Source of the DNA: an uncultured Oscillospiraceae bacterium | GTDB lineage: Bacteria; Bacillota; Clostridia; Oscillospirales; Oscillospiraceae | Direction of reading: 5' to 3' | Assembly (NCBI GenBank): GCA_934623575.1 | Contig: CAKTVL010000026.1 | Location: 1-21,081 of the forward strand | DNA length: 21,081 bases | In this document: one piece after another, positions 6,928 through 15,116 of the stretch | Layout: every line of letters begins with the position of its first letter | Position numbering within the stretch: the stretch's first letter is position 1 | The notes under the pieces: generated by a model | Seen by the model: only the letters and a program-made list of their open reading frames with translations | What the model was told of the DNA's origin: nothing | The model's database searches: none | Program-made: the position numbers and the translations under genes

Positions 6928-8673
6928 TTATACGCTGTATTTGGCGGCGCAGGCGCGGTACTGCGACTGGAAGTCCGGGTCGCTGTGCCGGGCGGCGTCC
7001 AGGGCGGCGTGCATGTTCAGGTCGTGGTGGGCGGCGTCGATGACGCAGCCGGCGATGTTGGAGCAGTGGTCGGAGGTGCGCTCCAGGTCCGTCAGCAGGT
7101 CGGACCAGACGAAGCCGGCCTCGATGCTGCACTGGCCCTGCTGCATCCGCAGGATGTGGCGGGTGCGCAGCTGCTCCTTCAGGTCGTCGATGACCTCCTC
7201 CAGCGGCTCCACCTGGCGGGCGATGGCGGCATCCTGGCGGCAGAAGGCGTCCAGCGCCTTGGTCAGGATGTCGTTGACGGCAGCGGACAGCACCGACAGC
7301 TCACGCCGGGCGTCCTCGCTGAAGGTGAGGCCCTTCTGCCGCAGCTCCTCCACCGATCCCAGCACATTCACCGCGTGGTCGGAGATGCGCTCGAAGTCGC
7401 CGATGGCCTTCAGGAGCTCGGCGGCCTCCTCGCTGTCGCTGTCGCTCATTTTCTGGGCGCTGAGCTTGACCAGATAGGTGCCCAGCACATCCTCATAGTG
7501 GTCGCAGCGGCCCTCGTCCTCACGGATGGAGGCGGCCAGGGTATCCGTGTAGTGGTCGAAGGTGCGCAGCGCGTTCTGCAGCGAACGGGCGGCCAGGGAC
7601 GCCATCTCGCAGGTGACCACGCGGCTGCGCTCCAGCGCCATGGCCGGGGTGGCCAGCAGGCGCTGGTCCAGCTCCACGGTCTGCTCCGCCGCTTTGGCAT
7701 CGTCCGGCACCAGACGGATAGCCAACTTCTCCAGCAGGTTGCCGCAGGGCAGCAGCATGGCGGTGCAGAGCACGTTGAACAGGGAGTGGGCGACGGCGAC
7801 GCCCGCCATGGAGGCAGGCTCCGCCAGCAGTGCCGGGGCAAACACCGCCTTGACGATGCAGAATGCCGTCAGCAGCACCGCCACGCCGATGACGTTGAAC
7901 ATAAGGTGCACCATCGCCGCCCGCTTGGCGTTCTTATTGGTGCCGACGCAGGAGATCAGCGCCGTGACGCAGGTGCCGATATTCTGGCCCATGATGATGG
8001 GCACCGCCGCGGCATAGCTGACCTGGCCCGTACCGGCCAGGGCCTGCAGGATGCCCACCGAGGCAGAGGAGGACTGGATGATGGCCGTGAGCACTGCGCC
8101 CACCAGCACACCCAGCAGCGGGTTGGTGAAGGCCAGGAACAGCTCCGCAAAGCCCGGCACGTCCTTCAGGCCGGAGACGGCGCTGCTCATGGTGTCCATA
8201 CCGAACATCAGCGTGGCGAAGCCCAGCAGGATGGCGCCGGTGTCCTTCTTGCGGCTGTCCTTGCAGAACATATAGAAAATGATGCCCACCAGAGCCAGCA
8301 CCGGGGTGAAGGACGCGGGCTTCAGCAGCCGGATCCACACGCTGCCGCCGTCGATGCCCGCCAGGCTCAGCAGCCAGGCCGTTACCGTGGTGCCCACGTT
8401 GGCGCCCATGATCACGTTGATGGCCTGCCGCAGAGACATGAGGCCGGAGTTCACAAAGCCCACCACCATCACCGTGGTGGCCGACGAGCTCTGGATGATG
8501 GCGGTGATGCCCAGGCCGGTGAGGAAGCCGGCCCCCGCGCTGCCGGTCATTTTATCCAGCAGCGTCCGCAGCTTGCCGCCGGCCCGGCGCTCCAGGGATT
8601 GACCCATAAAATTCATGCCGAACAGGAACAGGCACAGTCCGCCCAGCATGGTCAGCACATGAAAAATATCCAT
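6928..8673 (-). CDS. Na+/phosphate cotransporter family protein with PhoU-like C-terminal domain
   Basis: A 581-residue inner-membrane protein of the NptA/PF02690 type, expected to couple sodium entry to inorganic phosphate transport. The duplicated QSSS signatures are visible: GITAIIQSSSATT near residue 60 and TAIIQSSSASVG near 200, each within a repeated set of membrane helices, with a glycine-rich GANVGTT / GQNIGTC motif in each half. Residues about 350-575 are a helical PhoU-like cytoplasmic domain (SDHAVNVLGSVEEL and ERTSDHCSNIAGCVID), commonly regulatory in this subfamily. Full length. ATG 8673 follows a GAGGG box 7-11 nt upstream. It is a single-gene unit bracketed by terminators. Upstream repeats resembling Pho boxes suggest phosphate control, which is an inference. 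Confidence 0.9.
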   Translation of the reverse strand: MDIFHVLTMLGGLCLFLFGMNFMGQSLERRAGGKLRTLLDKMTGSAGAGFLTGLGITAIIQSSSATTVMVVGFVNSGLMSLRQAINVIMGANVGTTVTAWLLSLAGIDGGSVWIRLLKPASFTPVLALVGIIFYMFCKDSRKKDTGAILLGFATLMFGMDTMSSAVSGLKDVPGFAELFLAFTNPLLGVLVGAVLTAIIQSSSASVGILQALAGTGQVSYAAAVPIIMGQNIGTCVTALISCVGTNKNAKRAAMVHLMFNVIGVAVLLTAFCIVKAVFAPALLAEPASMAGVAVAHSLFNVLCTAMLLPCGNLLEKLAIRLVPDDAKAAEQTVELDQRLLATPAMALERSRVVTCEMASLAARSLQNALRTFDHYTDTLAASIREDEGRCDHYEDVLGTYLVKLSAQKMSDSDSEEAAELLKAIGDFERISDHAVNVLGSVEELRQKGLTFSEDARRELSVLSAAVNDILTKALDAFCRQDAAIARQVEPLEEVIDDLKEQLRTRHILRMQQGQCSIEAGFVWSDLLTDLERTSDHCSNIAGCVIDAAHHDLNMHAALDAARHSDPDFQSQYRACAAKYSV

Positions 8674-8719
8674 TTTCTTTCCCTCGACTTTACATTTTCT
8701 TCGATGTCACATTCTTGTC

Positions 8720-8783
8720 CATTTACATGATACCGGGCGAATGTCAAATCCGCAGGGGCTGTTTTGTAAAATTCATGTAAAAT
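8720..8783 (-). promoter_or_regulatory. Candidate promoter and PhoP-box-like repeats of the Na/Pi gene
   Basis: On the minus strand a consensus TTGACA (8742-8747) precedes a poor -10 (TAAATG, 16-nt spacing). About 20 nt further upstream TTTACA occurs twice with an exact 11-bp period (complement at 8765-8770 and 8776-8781), the layout of Bacillus PhoP boxes (TTNACA repeats every 11 bp). The weak -10 fits an activator-dependent promoter. Binding is inferred only from pattern. Confidence 0.4.
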
Positions 8784-8798
8784 CGAGAGGGGCGGGAG

Positions 8799-8835
8799 GA
8801 AAACGAAAGCCCCGGTCCGAAGGACCGGGGCTTTC
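8799..8835 (-). terminator. Terminator of the nupOPQ operon
   Basis: A perfect 14-bp stem (GAAAGCCCCGGTCC and its complement, 3-nt loop) lies 10 nt past the nupQ stop and is followed on the minus strand by GTTTTCC. Confidence 0.9.
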
Positions 8836-8844
8836 TCTGTTTTG

Positions 8845-9876
8845 TTATCGCTGTCCCTTGTCGTAGGGGATGCCCTCCGCCTTGGGGGCGCGGGACTTCT
8901 TGGAGGTGAAGGCCAGTACCACCAGCGTGATCAGGTACGGCAGCATACGGTACAAGTGGGAGCTGATGCCGATCTCCGCCAGCCAATACACACCGTCGCC
9001 GTTGATATCCAGGCTGGAGTACGCCGCGGCGATACACTTGAACAGGCCGAACAGCAGCGACGCCCCGGCGATGTTCAGCGGCTTCCAGTTACCGAAGATC
9101 ATGACGGCCAGGGCCAGGAAGCCGAAGCCCGCCACATCGCCGTTGGCCGTGCAGTTGGCCGTGGTCAGGGCGTAGACAAAGCCTCCCATGCCGGCCAGCG
9201 CGCCGGAGATGGTGGTACCGGCATAGCGCATCTTGTACACGTTGATGCCCACCGAGTCCGCCGCCTGGGGATTTTCACCGCAGGAGCGCAGCCGCAGGCC
9301 AAACCGGGTCTTGTACAGCAGGATCGACAGCACCACGAAAATGATGATGCAGACATAGGTCGCCAGATACACCTTGTGCAGGAAGGTATTGCCCAGGAAG
9401 CCCAGGTCGTCCGTCTTTGCGTAGCCCAAGGTGGTCTTCTTGATCATGAACCAGCTGGCCGCATCACCGGTGGCCATTTGCAGCGTGTTCTGGTTGGCGA
9501 TGATACGGATGAGGAACAGCACCAAGGCCGGGGCCATCAGGTTCAGCGCCGTACCGCCGATGGTCTGGTCCGCCCGCAGATTTACGGAGGCAAAGCTCAG
9601 CAGCAGGGAGAAAATGGCGCCGAATATGGCCGCCACCAGCATAGCCAGCAGCTCAAAGCCCTGCAAAGCCACCCAGTCGCCGGCAGCCTTGGCCGCGTCG
9701 TAGACGTGGTTGGTCTGCATGATGTTCACGAACAGCACGCCGATAAACGCGCCTAGGATCATAATACCTTCCAACGCCAGGTTGATGATACCGCTGCGCT
9801 CAGCGAACACGCCGGCCAGCGCCACGATCATCAGGGGAACGGCGTAGATCATGGTCTGTTGGATCAGAAATGTCAT
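8845..9876 (-). CDS. nupQ: Nucleoside ABC transporter permease, NupQ/YufQ-like
   Basis: A 343-residue polytopic membrane protein of the BPD_transp_2 (RbsC/LivH-like) permease family. It matches the second permease of BMP-type nucleoside importers: the opening segment AERSGIINLALEGIMILGAF is the family signature, followed by the Gly-rich SGALAGMGGFVYAL loop that contacts the ATPase. It ends in a short basic tail (KKSRAPKAEG). Its ATG overlaps the stop of the upstream permease by 4 bp (ATGA), and a strong Shine-Dalgarno sequence (GGAGGGGAG) lies inside the last codons of that gene, so the two are translationally coupled. It is the last gene of the operon. The substrate class (nucleosides) is inferred from operon context with deoC and deoD. 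Confidence 0.88.
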   Translation of the reverse strand: MTFLIQQTMIYAVPLMIVALAGVFAERSGIINLALEGIMILGAFIGVLFVNIMQTNHVYDAAKAAGDWVALQGFELLAMLVAAIFGAIFSLLLSFASVNLRADQTIGGTALNLMAPALVLFLIRIIANQNTLQMATGDAASWFMIKKTTLGYAKTDDLGFLGNTFLHKVYLATYVCIIIFVVLSILLYKTRFGLRLRSCGENPQAADSVGINVYKMRYAGTTISGALAGMGGFVYALTTANCTANGDVAGFGFLALAVMIFGNWKPLNIAGASLLFGLFKCIAAAYSSLDINGDGVYWLAEIGISSHLYRMLPYLITLVVLAFTSKKSRAPKAEGIPYDKGQR

Positions 9877-11219
9877 GCCTGCTCCCCTCCTTCCTCCGGC
9901 TGCTCAGGTACCTGCGGCGCTTCCTCCGGCTGCTCAGGTACCTGCGGCGCTTCCTCCGTCGGTATGTCCGGTATGTCCTCCGGCGGCACATCCAGTGGCT
10001 GTGTCTCCGCCTCTGCCGGTATATCCGCCGTGGTGGTCTTGTTGGCCTCCACGACGAGCTTCTTTTTCCGTCCGGTCAGCATCATCTGGATGAGCAGAGA
10101 GAAGGCGGACAGATACACGATGACGGAGATGATCACGTCGGTGATGTACTCGTTGTAGGCGGTCAGGTTGGTCAGCTGCAGACCAACAATATCCAGCATG
10201 GCCATGAAGATGCCGGTGAAAATGACCGCGATGGGGTTGTTCACCGCCAGCAGGGCCACAGGGATCCCGTTAAAGCCCACGCCGGGCAGGGCCTGGTAGG
10301 TGTTCCAGTAGAACTCGGTGTTGCCGCTGAGCCAGTACAGCGCGGCGCCGGCGCCGGCCAGCGCGCCGGCAATGGCCATGGACAGCACGATGTTGCGCTT
10401 ATCGGGGATACCGGCGTAGCGGGCCGCATGGCGGTTGGCGCCGCATGCCTTCAGTTCGTAGCCGAACACCGTCTTCTCCATGATAATGTACACCACGATG
10501 GCCAGAATGATGGCCACCAGAATACCGGCATTGACCTGGGAGCCGGGAAACAGCTGATCCAGCCCCATCTTGGGTGTGGCCACACCGTTGAAAGTGGTCT
10601 TGTAGATGTAACCGGACTTCGTGCCCTCTGTTACGTTCTTGAAGCTGCTGATATCAAACATCCAGGTGACAAGATTGGCTGCGATCCAGTTGGTCATGAT
10701 GCAGGCCAACACCTCGTTGATATTCAGCAGCGCCTTCAGCAATCCGGGGATCGCACCCCACAGGGCGCCAGCCAGCATACCGCCCAGGAAGGCCAGCAGC
10801 CAGATGATGCCCACAGGCACGGACTCGGAGGGGATGCCCAGCGCAACGGACAGTGAGACAAGCGTACCCATCAGATACTGGCCGGGCGCGCCGATATTGA
10901 ACAACCCCGTCTTGAAGGCCACCGCCACGGAAAGGCCGGTCATGATCAGCGGCATGGCGCGGAAGAGCATATTGCCCACATTCTGGGCGTTAAAGCCCCA
11001 GGTCAGCGCGCCCGCAGCGTCGCGGCCCGTGCTGAGGATGCCGGCAAAGATCAGCCGGACGCCCTCCCACATACCGGCGGTGGTGATCTTCTGCTCCGCC
11101 AGACCCACAATAATGACCACGATGCTGCCCAGCAGCAGGCCGGCCAGGATGGACAGCAGAGAGGCCAAGACTTTCTTGGTGCCATTCTTGGCATACAGAT
11201 CTGTCAGTTTTTGTTTCAC
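9873..11219 (-). CDS. nupP: Nucleoside ABC transporter permease, NupP/YufP-like, with Pro/Glu-rich tail
   Basis: A 448-residue permease, the first of the two in BMP-type nucleoside importers. The core (about 15-380) contains SVAVAFKTGLFNIGAPGQYL, the family signature, and the loop GALAGAGAALYWLSG. After about residue 395 comes a cytoplasmic tail unlike the usual ~350-residue protein: rich in Pro, Glu and Asp and ending in two exact copies of EAPQVPEQPE encoded by a 30-bp tandem repeat. The start is GTG at 11219, overlapping the nupO stop by 4 bp (GTGA), with GAGGGTGA just upstream; no ATG closer to the conserved core is better placed. The DNA of the tail also carries the ribosome-binding site of nupQ. 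Confidence 0.87.
   Translation of the reverse strand: MKQKLTDLYAKNGTKKVLASLLSILAGLLLGSIVVIIVGLAEQKITTAGMWEGVRLIFAGILSTGRDAAGALTWGFNAQNVGNMLFRAMPLIMTGLSVAVAFKTGLFNIGAPGQYLMGTLVSLSVALGIPSESVPVGIIWLLAFLGGMLAGALWGAIPGLLKALLNINEVLACIMTNWIAANLVTWMFDISSFKNVTEGTKSGYIYKTTFNGVATPKMGLDQLFPGSQVNAGILVAIILAIVVYIIMEKTVFGYELKACGANRHAARYAGIPDKRNIVLSMAIAGALAGAGAALYWLSGNTEFYWNTYQALPGVGFNGIPVALLAVNNPIAVIFTGIFMAMLDIVGLQLTNLTAYNEYITDVIISVIVYLSAFSLLIQMMLTGRKKKLVVEANKTTTADIPAEAETQPLDVPPEDIPDIPTEEAPQVPEQPEEAPQVPEQPEEGGEQA
9891..9958. repeat. Perfect 30-bp tandem repeat (2.3 copies) in the nupP tail
   Basis: Positions 9891-9920 and 9921-9950 are identical, and the first 8 bases recur at 9951-9958. On the minus strand each unit encodes EAPQVPEQPE in frame. 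Absence of even silent differences implies a recent duplication or slippage event. Confidence 0.95.
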
Positions 11220-12766
11220 GCCGTCTCACCCTCTTTCTTGTCCGCCCGCTTGGCGCCGGCCATATAGAGGCCCAACTCCTGCACGGTGATCTGCTTCGGG
11301 TCGAACTCACCCACGATTTCACCCTCGTACATGACCAGAATGCGGTCGGAAAGGCTCATGACCTCGTCCAGCTCCAGGGATACCAGCAGCACTGCCTTGC
11401 CGGCATCACGCTGCTTCACCAGTTCCTTGTGTACGTTTTCGATCGCGCCCACGTCCAGGCCGCGGGTAGGCTGGACCGCTACGATCAGCGGCTTGTTGCG
11501 GTCCACCTCGCGGGCGATGATCGCCTTCTGCTGGTTGCCGCCGGACATACTGCGGGCGGTGGTCACGGGGCCCTGTCCGCTGCGGATATCGTATTCCTCG
11601 ATCAGCCTCTCGGCGTAGGCACGCACCGCGTCCTTTTTGATAAAGCCGCCCTTTTCGAATTCCGGCTCCTTATACCGCTGCAGCACCAGGTTCTGCTCCA
11701 ACGTAAAATCCAGCACCAGGCCGTGCTTGTGCCGATCCTCGGGGATGTGGCTCATGCACTCTCCACGGCGACGGATGCTGGCGTGGGAGATATCCTTGCC
11801 GCACAGCGTCACCGTGCCGCCATTGCTCTTATCCAGGCCGGTGAGCGCGTGAATGAACTCCGTCTGTCCGTTGCCGTCGATACCAGCGATACAGAGTATC
11901 TCGCCGGCGCGTGCATCAAAGCTGACGTGGTCCACGGCATTGCGCTTGTGGGTGTGAGAGGGCACGCACAGATCCCGGACCTCCAGCACCACATCCGTGG
12001 GCTTGGCTGGCTCCTTTACGACCTCCAGCTGCACCGGGCGGCCCACCATCATGTTGGACAACTCCTGCTTGTTGGTGTCGCAGGTGTTCACGGTACCCAC
12101 ATAGCGGCCCTTACGCAGAACCGTCACCCGATCCGCCACCGCCATGATCTCGTTGAGTTTGTGAGAGATGAAGAGGATGGATTTCCCCTCCGCCGTCAGG
12201 TTCTTCATAATGGCCATCAGCTCATCGATCTCCTGGGGCGTCAGCACGGCGGTGGGTTCGTCGAAGATGAGGATCTCGTTGTCGCGGTAGAGCATCTTCA
12301 GGATCTCGGTACGCTGCTGCATACCCACGGTGATATCCTCTACCTTGGCGTCCAGGTCCACGTGCAGGCCGTACCGTTTGGAGAGCTCCTCAACCTTCTT
12401 CCGCGCTTCCTTTTTCTGCAGAAAGCCGCACTTCGTCGTTTCGGCGCCCAGAATGATGTTGTCCAGCACGGAGAATACCTCCACCAGCTTGAAGTGCTGG
12501 TGGACCATGCCGATACCCAGCGCCGTGGCATCGTTGGGGTCGTTGATCTTCACCGTCTGGCCGTTCTTGCGTATCTCGCCCGCCTCGGGCTGGTACAGGC
12601 CGAACAGCACACTCATCAGCGTGGATTTTCCGGCGCCGTTTTCGCCCAGCAGCGCGTGGATCTCTCCCTTTTTCAGTTGGAGGGTGATATCGTCGTTGGC
12701 CTTGATGCCGGGGAACTCCTTGGTAATGTGAAGCATCTCGATCACATACGTGGGAGTCTTATCCAT
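11216..12766 (-). CDS. nupO: Nucleoside ABC transporter ATPase, NupO/YufO-like, two ABC domains
   Basis: A 516-residue protein with two ABC domains in one chain, like RbsA. The N-terminal domain has Walker A GENGAGKST (about 41-49), a degenerate signature (ITVGMQQRTEIL) typical of this subfamily, and Walker B ILIFDEPTAVLTPQE. The C-terminal domain has a degenerate Walker A (GIDGNGQTEF), a normal signature SMSGGNQQKAI and Walker B variant IVAVQPTRGLDVGAIE, implying one main hydrolytic site. It energises the NupP/NupQ channel in the inner membrane. ATG 12766 has AGGTGG 5 nt upstream. It is the first gene of the nupOPQ unit and has its own strong promoter, separated from bmp by a terminator. Confidence 0.92.
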   Translation of the reverse strand: MDKTPTYVIEMLHITKEFPGIKANDDITLQLKKGEIHALLGENGAGKSTLMSVLFGLYQPEAGEIRKNGQTVKINDPNDATALGIGMVHQHFKLVEVFSVLDNIILGAETTKCGFLQKKEARKKVEELSKRYGLHVDLDAKVEDITVGMQQRTEILKMLYRDNEILIFDEPTAVLTPQEIDELMAIMKNLTAEGKSILFISHKLNEIMAVADRVTVLRKGRYVGTVNTCDTNKQELSNMMVGRPVQLEVVKEPAKPTDVVLEVRDLCVPSHTHKRNAVDHVSFDARAGEILCIAGIDGNGQTEFIHALTGLDKSNGGTVTLCGKDISHASIRRRGECMSHIPEDRHKHGLVLDFTLEQNLVLQRYKEPEFEKGGFIKKDAVRAYAERLIEEYDIRSGQGPVTTARSMSGGNQQKAIIAREVDRNKPLIVAVQPTRGLDVGAIENVHKELVKQRDAGKAVLLVSLELDEVMSLSDRILVMYEGEIVGEFDPKQITVQELGLYMAGAKRADKKEGETA

Positions 12767-12821
12767 GCTGCCACCTACTTTCCTCTATTATTTCGCCTAA
12801 TGGCGATAAAAACATAAATTT

Positions 12822-12850
12822 ATTATATAGCATATATGCACAGATTGCAA
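12822..12850 (-). promoter_or_regulatory. Promoter of the nupOPQ operon
   Basis: On the minus strand TTGCAA (12845-12850), 17 nt, then a perfect TATAAT (12822-12827). The leader of about 50 nt contains a small hairpin TCGCC-ATTA-GGCGA (12793-12806) just ahead of the ribosome-binding site. Confidence 0.85.
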
Positions 12851-12893
12851 GAAAAACAGCGGCGTTTTACTCACGGTATCACGCGCTTGACGC

Positions 12894-12928
12894 AAAAAAA
12901 GAGACGCCCGCAGGCGTCTCTTTTTTTT
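12894..12928 (-). terminator. Terminator of the bmp gene
   Basis: A stem AAAAAAAGAGACGCC with its full complement (15 bp, 4-nt loop CGCA) is flanked by long A and T tracts on its two sides. It lies 17 nt past the bmp stop and separates bmp from the nupO promoter. Confidence 0.93.
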
Positions 12929-12944
12929 GTTAAGTACGTTCCGA

Positions 12945-14120
12945 TTACTTGACCAGGTTCAGGGTCAGGCTGTCGGTGCTGTCCAGCTTGGAGTAGTCAT
13001 TGTCGACGACCAGAGAACCATCGGCCATCTTGGCCAGCATGGCGTTGTAGTCATCCACAGTCCACTTGGTCAGGGACCAGGTAGCGGTGGGCAGGCCCAC
13101 AGCGTTGTCCTTGGCGCCCAGGGTCACAAAGGTGCCGCCGATCTCGTCGAAGGAACCGTCATAGACCTTGCCGCAAGCCCACTGCACGGAGGCGGACAGG
13201 CCCTTCATAGCGGAGGTGATAACGGTATCGGACTGGCTGGACTGGTCAACGTCCACGCCCACCACGGCGCCGTCGTTAGCGGCAGCGGCAGCGGCGACAG
13301 ACTGGAACATATTACCGCCGCAGGCGAAGATGACCTCGGTGCCGTTCTCATACCAGCCGGAAGCCATGGTCTGCAGCTCGGTGGAAGCGGAGAAGGAAGC
13401 GCCATACAGCCAGGAGTAGTTCATCTCGACCTTCACGCCCATCTCGGCAGCAGCAGCGGAAGCGCCCTGCACGAAGCCGTAGCCGTAACGGCAGCAAGCG
13501 GGGTTGTCGCCGCCGCCACCACCGGTGAAGCCCAGCTTGGTGTAGCCTTCCTTAACAACAGCGTAACCGGCCAGATAGCCGCACTGCTCTTCCTGGAAGC
13601 AGATGCCCAGAACGTTCTTCAGGGCGGTGCCGTCCTCGGTGGTCACAGCGCTGTCGCGGTCCACGAACACGAACTTGACATCGGTGAACTCAGCAGCGGC
13701 CTTGGTCAGGGCAGTGGCCTGCATAAAGCCGGCAGCCACGATGACCTTGGCACCGCCCTCGGCAGCAGCCTTCATGGCATCGTAACGGTCGTCATCGGTA
13801 GCCTGGTCGCCGTTGGCGGGCTGATAGTACTTGTAGCTCAGGCCGTTGTTGGCAGCGTACAGCTTCACGCCGTCGAAGGTGCCCTGGTTGAAGGACTTAT
13901 CCTTCAGCTGGCCCACGTCGGTGACGAAAGCGATCTCGTACTTGCCATCCTCGGAGGTCATCTCATCGGCGATCTCGTCGGGGTTGGTAATCTCGGTGAC
14001 TCCGGTGTTGTCACCGCCGGGAGTCTGGTCATCGGTCTTGGGGTCATCGGTCTTGTTGCCGCAGGCAACCAGAGACAGCGCCATAACCAGAGCCAGGATC
14101 ATAGCAAGAAACTTCTTCAT
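12945..14120 (-). CDS. BMP family nucleoside-binding lipoprotein
   Basis: A 391-residue secreted lipoprotein, the solute-binding component of the importer encoded by nupOPQ. Residues 1-20 are a lipoprotein signal: MKK, a hydrophobic core, then the lipobox LVAC with Cys20 as lipidation site. A short Asp/Thr-rich linker (NKTDDPKTDDQTPGGD) follows. The Bmp domain shows IAFVTDVGQLKDKSFNQGTFDG, typical of the PF02608 family (TmpC/PnrA, CD-type purine nucleoside receptors). I chose ATG 14120 because the signal peptide starts there and AGGAAGG precedes it; a longer open frame upstream lacks such signals. It is monocistronic, with its own promoter and terminator, which allows the binding protein to be made in excess of the transporter. 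Confidence 0.92.
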   Translation of the reverse strand: MKKFLAMILALVMALSLVACGNKTDDPKTDDQTPGGDNTGVTEITNPDEIADEMTSEDGKYEIAFVTDVGQLKDKSFNQGTFDGVKLYAANNGLSYKYYQPANGDQATDDDRYDAMKAAAEGGAKVIVAAGFMQATALTKAAAEFTDVKFVFVDRDSAVTTEDGTALKNVLGICFQEEQCGYLAGYAVVKEGYTKLGFTGGGGGDNPACCRYGYGFVQGASAAAAEMGVKVEMNYSWLYGASFSASTELQTMASGWYENGTEVIFACGGNMFQSVAAAAAANDGAVVGVDVDQSSQSDTVITSAMKGLSASVQWACGKVYDGSFDEIGGTFVTLGAKDNAVGLPTATWSLTKWTVDDYNAMLAKMADGSLVVDNDYSKLDSTDSLTLNLVK

Positions 14121-14167
14121 GGTTATTCTACCTTCCTCAATTTTTTTATTTTCACGCCTTGCGGCGG

Positions 14168-14181
14168 GAAAACCGGTTTTC
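14168..14181. promoter_or_regulatory. 14-bp perfect palindrome in the bmp leader
   Basis: GAAAACCGGTTTTC is fully self-complementary and lies about 25-40 nt downstream of the inferred bmp transcription start. It is too tight to form a good RNA hairpin, so a repressor operator is the simpler reading. A CGCC-GCAA-GGCG mini-hairpin with a GNRA-type loop follows on the transcript. No second copy is seen in the window. Confidence 0.4.
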
Positions 14182-14213
14182 AGCGCAGGGGTCACGGCCC
14201 CATTGCTTTGCGC

Positions 14214-14242
14214 ATTATAGCAGACTTTTTTCCCTTTGGCAA
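14214..14242 (-). promoter_or_regulatory. Promoter of the bmp gene
   Basis: On the minus strand TTGCCA (14237-14242), 17 nt, then a perfect TATAAT (14214-14219). Upstream, AAATGTAA occurs twice with a 10-bp period (14266-14273 and 14276-14283) and once inverted (TTACATTT at 14292-14299). Confidence 0.85.
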
Positions 14243-14330
14243 GCTTTATCCGCATTTTGCGAAGGAAATGTAAACAAATGTAATCAAAAATTTACATTTT
14301 GTTTCCACGAAATGCACAAGTGTCTCACAT

Positions 14331-14360
14331 AAAACGACAGCGCAGCCCTTTGGGCTGCGC
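14331..14360 (-). terminator. Terminator of deoC-deoD
   Basis: A 9-bp stem GCGCAGCCC / GGGCTGCGC with a 3-nt loop lies 15 nt past the deoD stop. On the minus strand it is followed by TGTCGTTTTATG, a short T tract set back by four bases, so it may be leaky into bmp. Confidence 0.7.
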
Positions 14361-14375
14361 CGCCGCAACGTCTGT

Positions 14376-15095
14376 TTACTTCCTGGCGGCCATCTTCACA
14401 GCCACCTCCAGGGCGATCTTCATCATATTGGTGAAGGTGGTCTGCCGCTCATCGGCGGACAGCTCCTCGCCGGTGACCAGATTGTCGGAGATGGAGCAGA
14501 TGGCCAGGGCCCGCTTGCCGGTGTAGGCGGCGGTGCAGTACAGGCCGGCGGCCTCCATCTCCACGGCCATGGCGCCCATCTTGGCAAAGCGCATGTTGCG
14601 CTGGGCGGCGTCGTAGAACGTGTCGGAGGAGTACAGGTTGCCCACGGGCATCTTGACGCCCAGCTCTCTGGCGCTCTCTACGGCGGCCATCAGCAGGTCG
14701 AAGTCGCAGATGGGGGCGAAGGTGCCGCCCAGCTCATACTGGCTGGCAAAGTCAGAATTGGTGCAGGCGCCCTGACCGGCCACCACGCTGCCCAGCTCCA
14801 GGTCGGCGCGCATGGCACCGGCGCTGCCCACGCGGATGATGTTCTCCACATCATACTGGGTGTACAGCTCATAGGAATAGATGCCGATGGACGGGATACC
14901 CATGCCGCTGGCCATCACGGACACCGGTACGCCCTTGTAGGTGCCGGTATAGCCCTGCACACCGCGGACGTTGTTCACCAGCTTCGGCTCGGTGAGAAAG
15001 GTCTCGGCGATGAATTTGGCCCGCAGGGGGTCGCCGGGCATGAGAACGGTCTTGGCGAGGTCGCCCTTGTTGGCGTTATTATGGGGAGTAGGCAT
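14376..15095 (-). CDS. deoD: Purine-nucleoside phosphorylase DeoD
   Basis: The 239-residue protein matches the hexameric, bacterial DeoD class in length. It cleaves purine (deoxy)ribonucleosides with phosphate to a free base and (deoxy)ribose-1-phosphate. Visible features are the phosphate loop VLMPGDPLRAKFIAE near the N-terminus, RVGSAGAM, the nucleoside-binding VEMEAAGLY, and the catalytic Asp in ICSISDNLVTGE followed by ERQTTF. The usual SDH triplet reads SDN here. It lies 21 nt after deoC with AAGGAGG 8 nt before the ATG, so the two form one operon. Together with the BMP/NupOPQ importer it points to nucleoside scavenging as a carbon and base source. Confidence 0.95.
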   Translation of the reverse strand: MPTPHNNANKGDLAKTVLMPGDPLRAKFIAETFLTEPKLVNNVRGVQGYTGTYKGVPVSVMASGMGIPSIGIYSYELYTQYDVENIIRVGSAGAMRADLELGSVVAGQGACTNSDFASQYELGGTFAPICDFDLLMAAVESARELGVKMPVGNLYSSDTFYDAAQRNMRFAKMGAMAVEMEAAGLYCTAAYTGKRALAICSISDNLVTGEELSADERQTTFTNMMKIALEVAVKMAARK

Positions 15096-15116
15096 AGTCA
15101 GTTCCTCCTTATAGTA

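Noticed and set aside
6799..8730. Long plus-strand open frame opposite the Na/Pi symporter gene
   Set aside because: It shadows a gene with clear QSSS motifs; composition is antisense-like and it crosses a terminator hairpin.
14121..14213. Purine-type riboswitch in the bmp leader
   Set aside because: The leader is too short and lacks the conserved purine riboswitch core; only small hairpins and a palindrome are visible.
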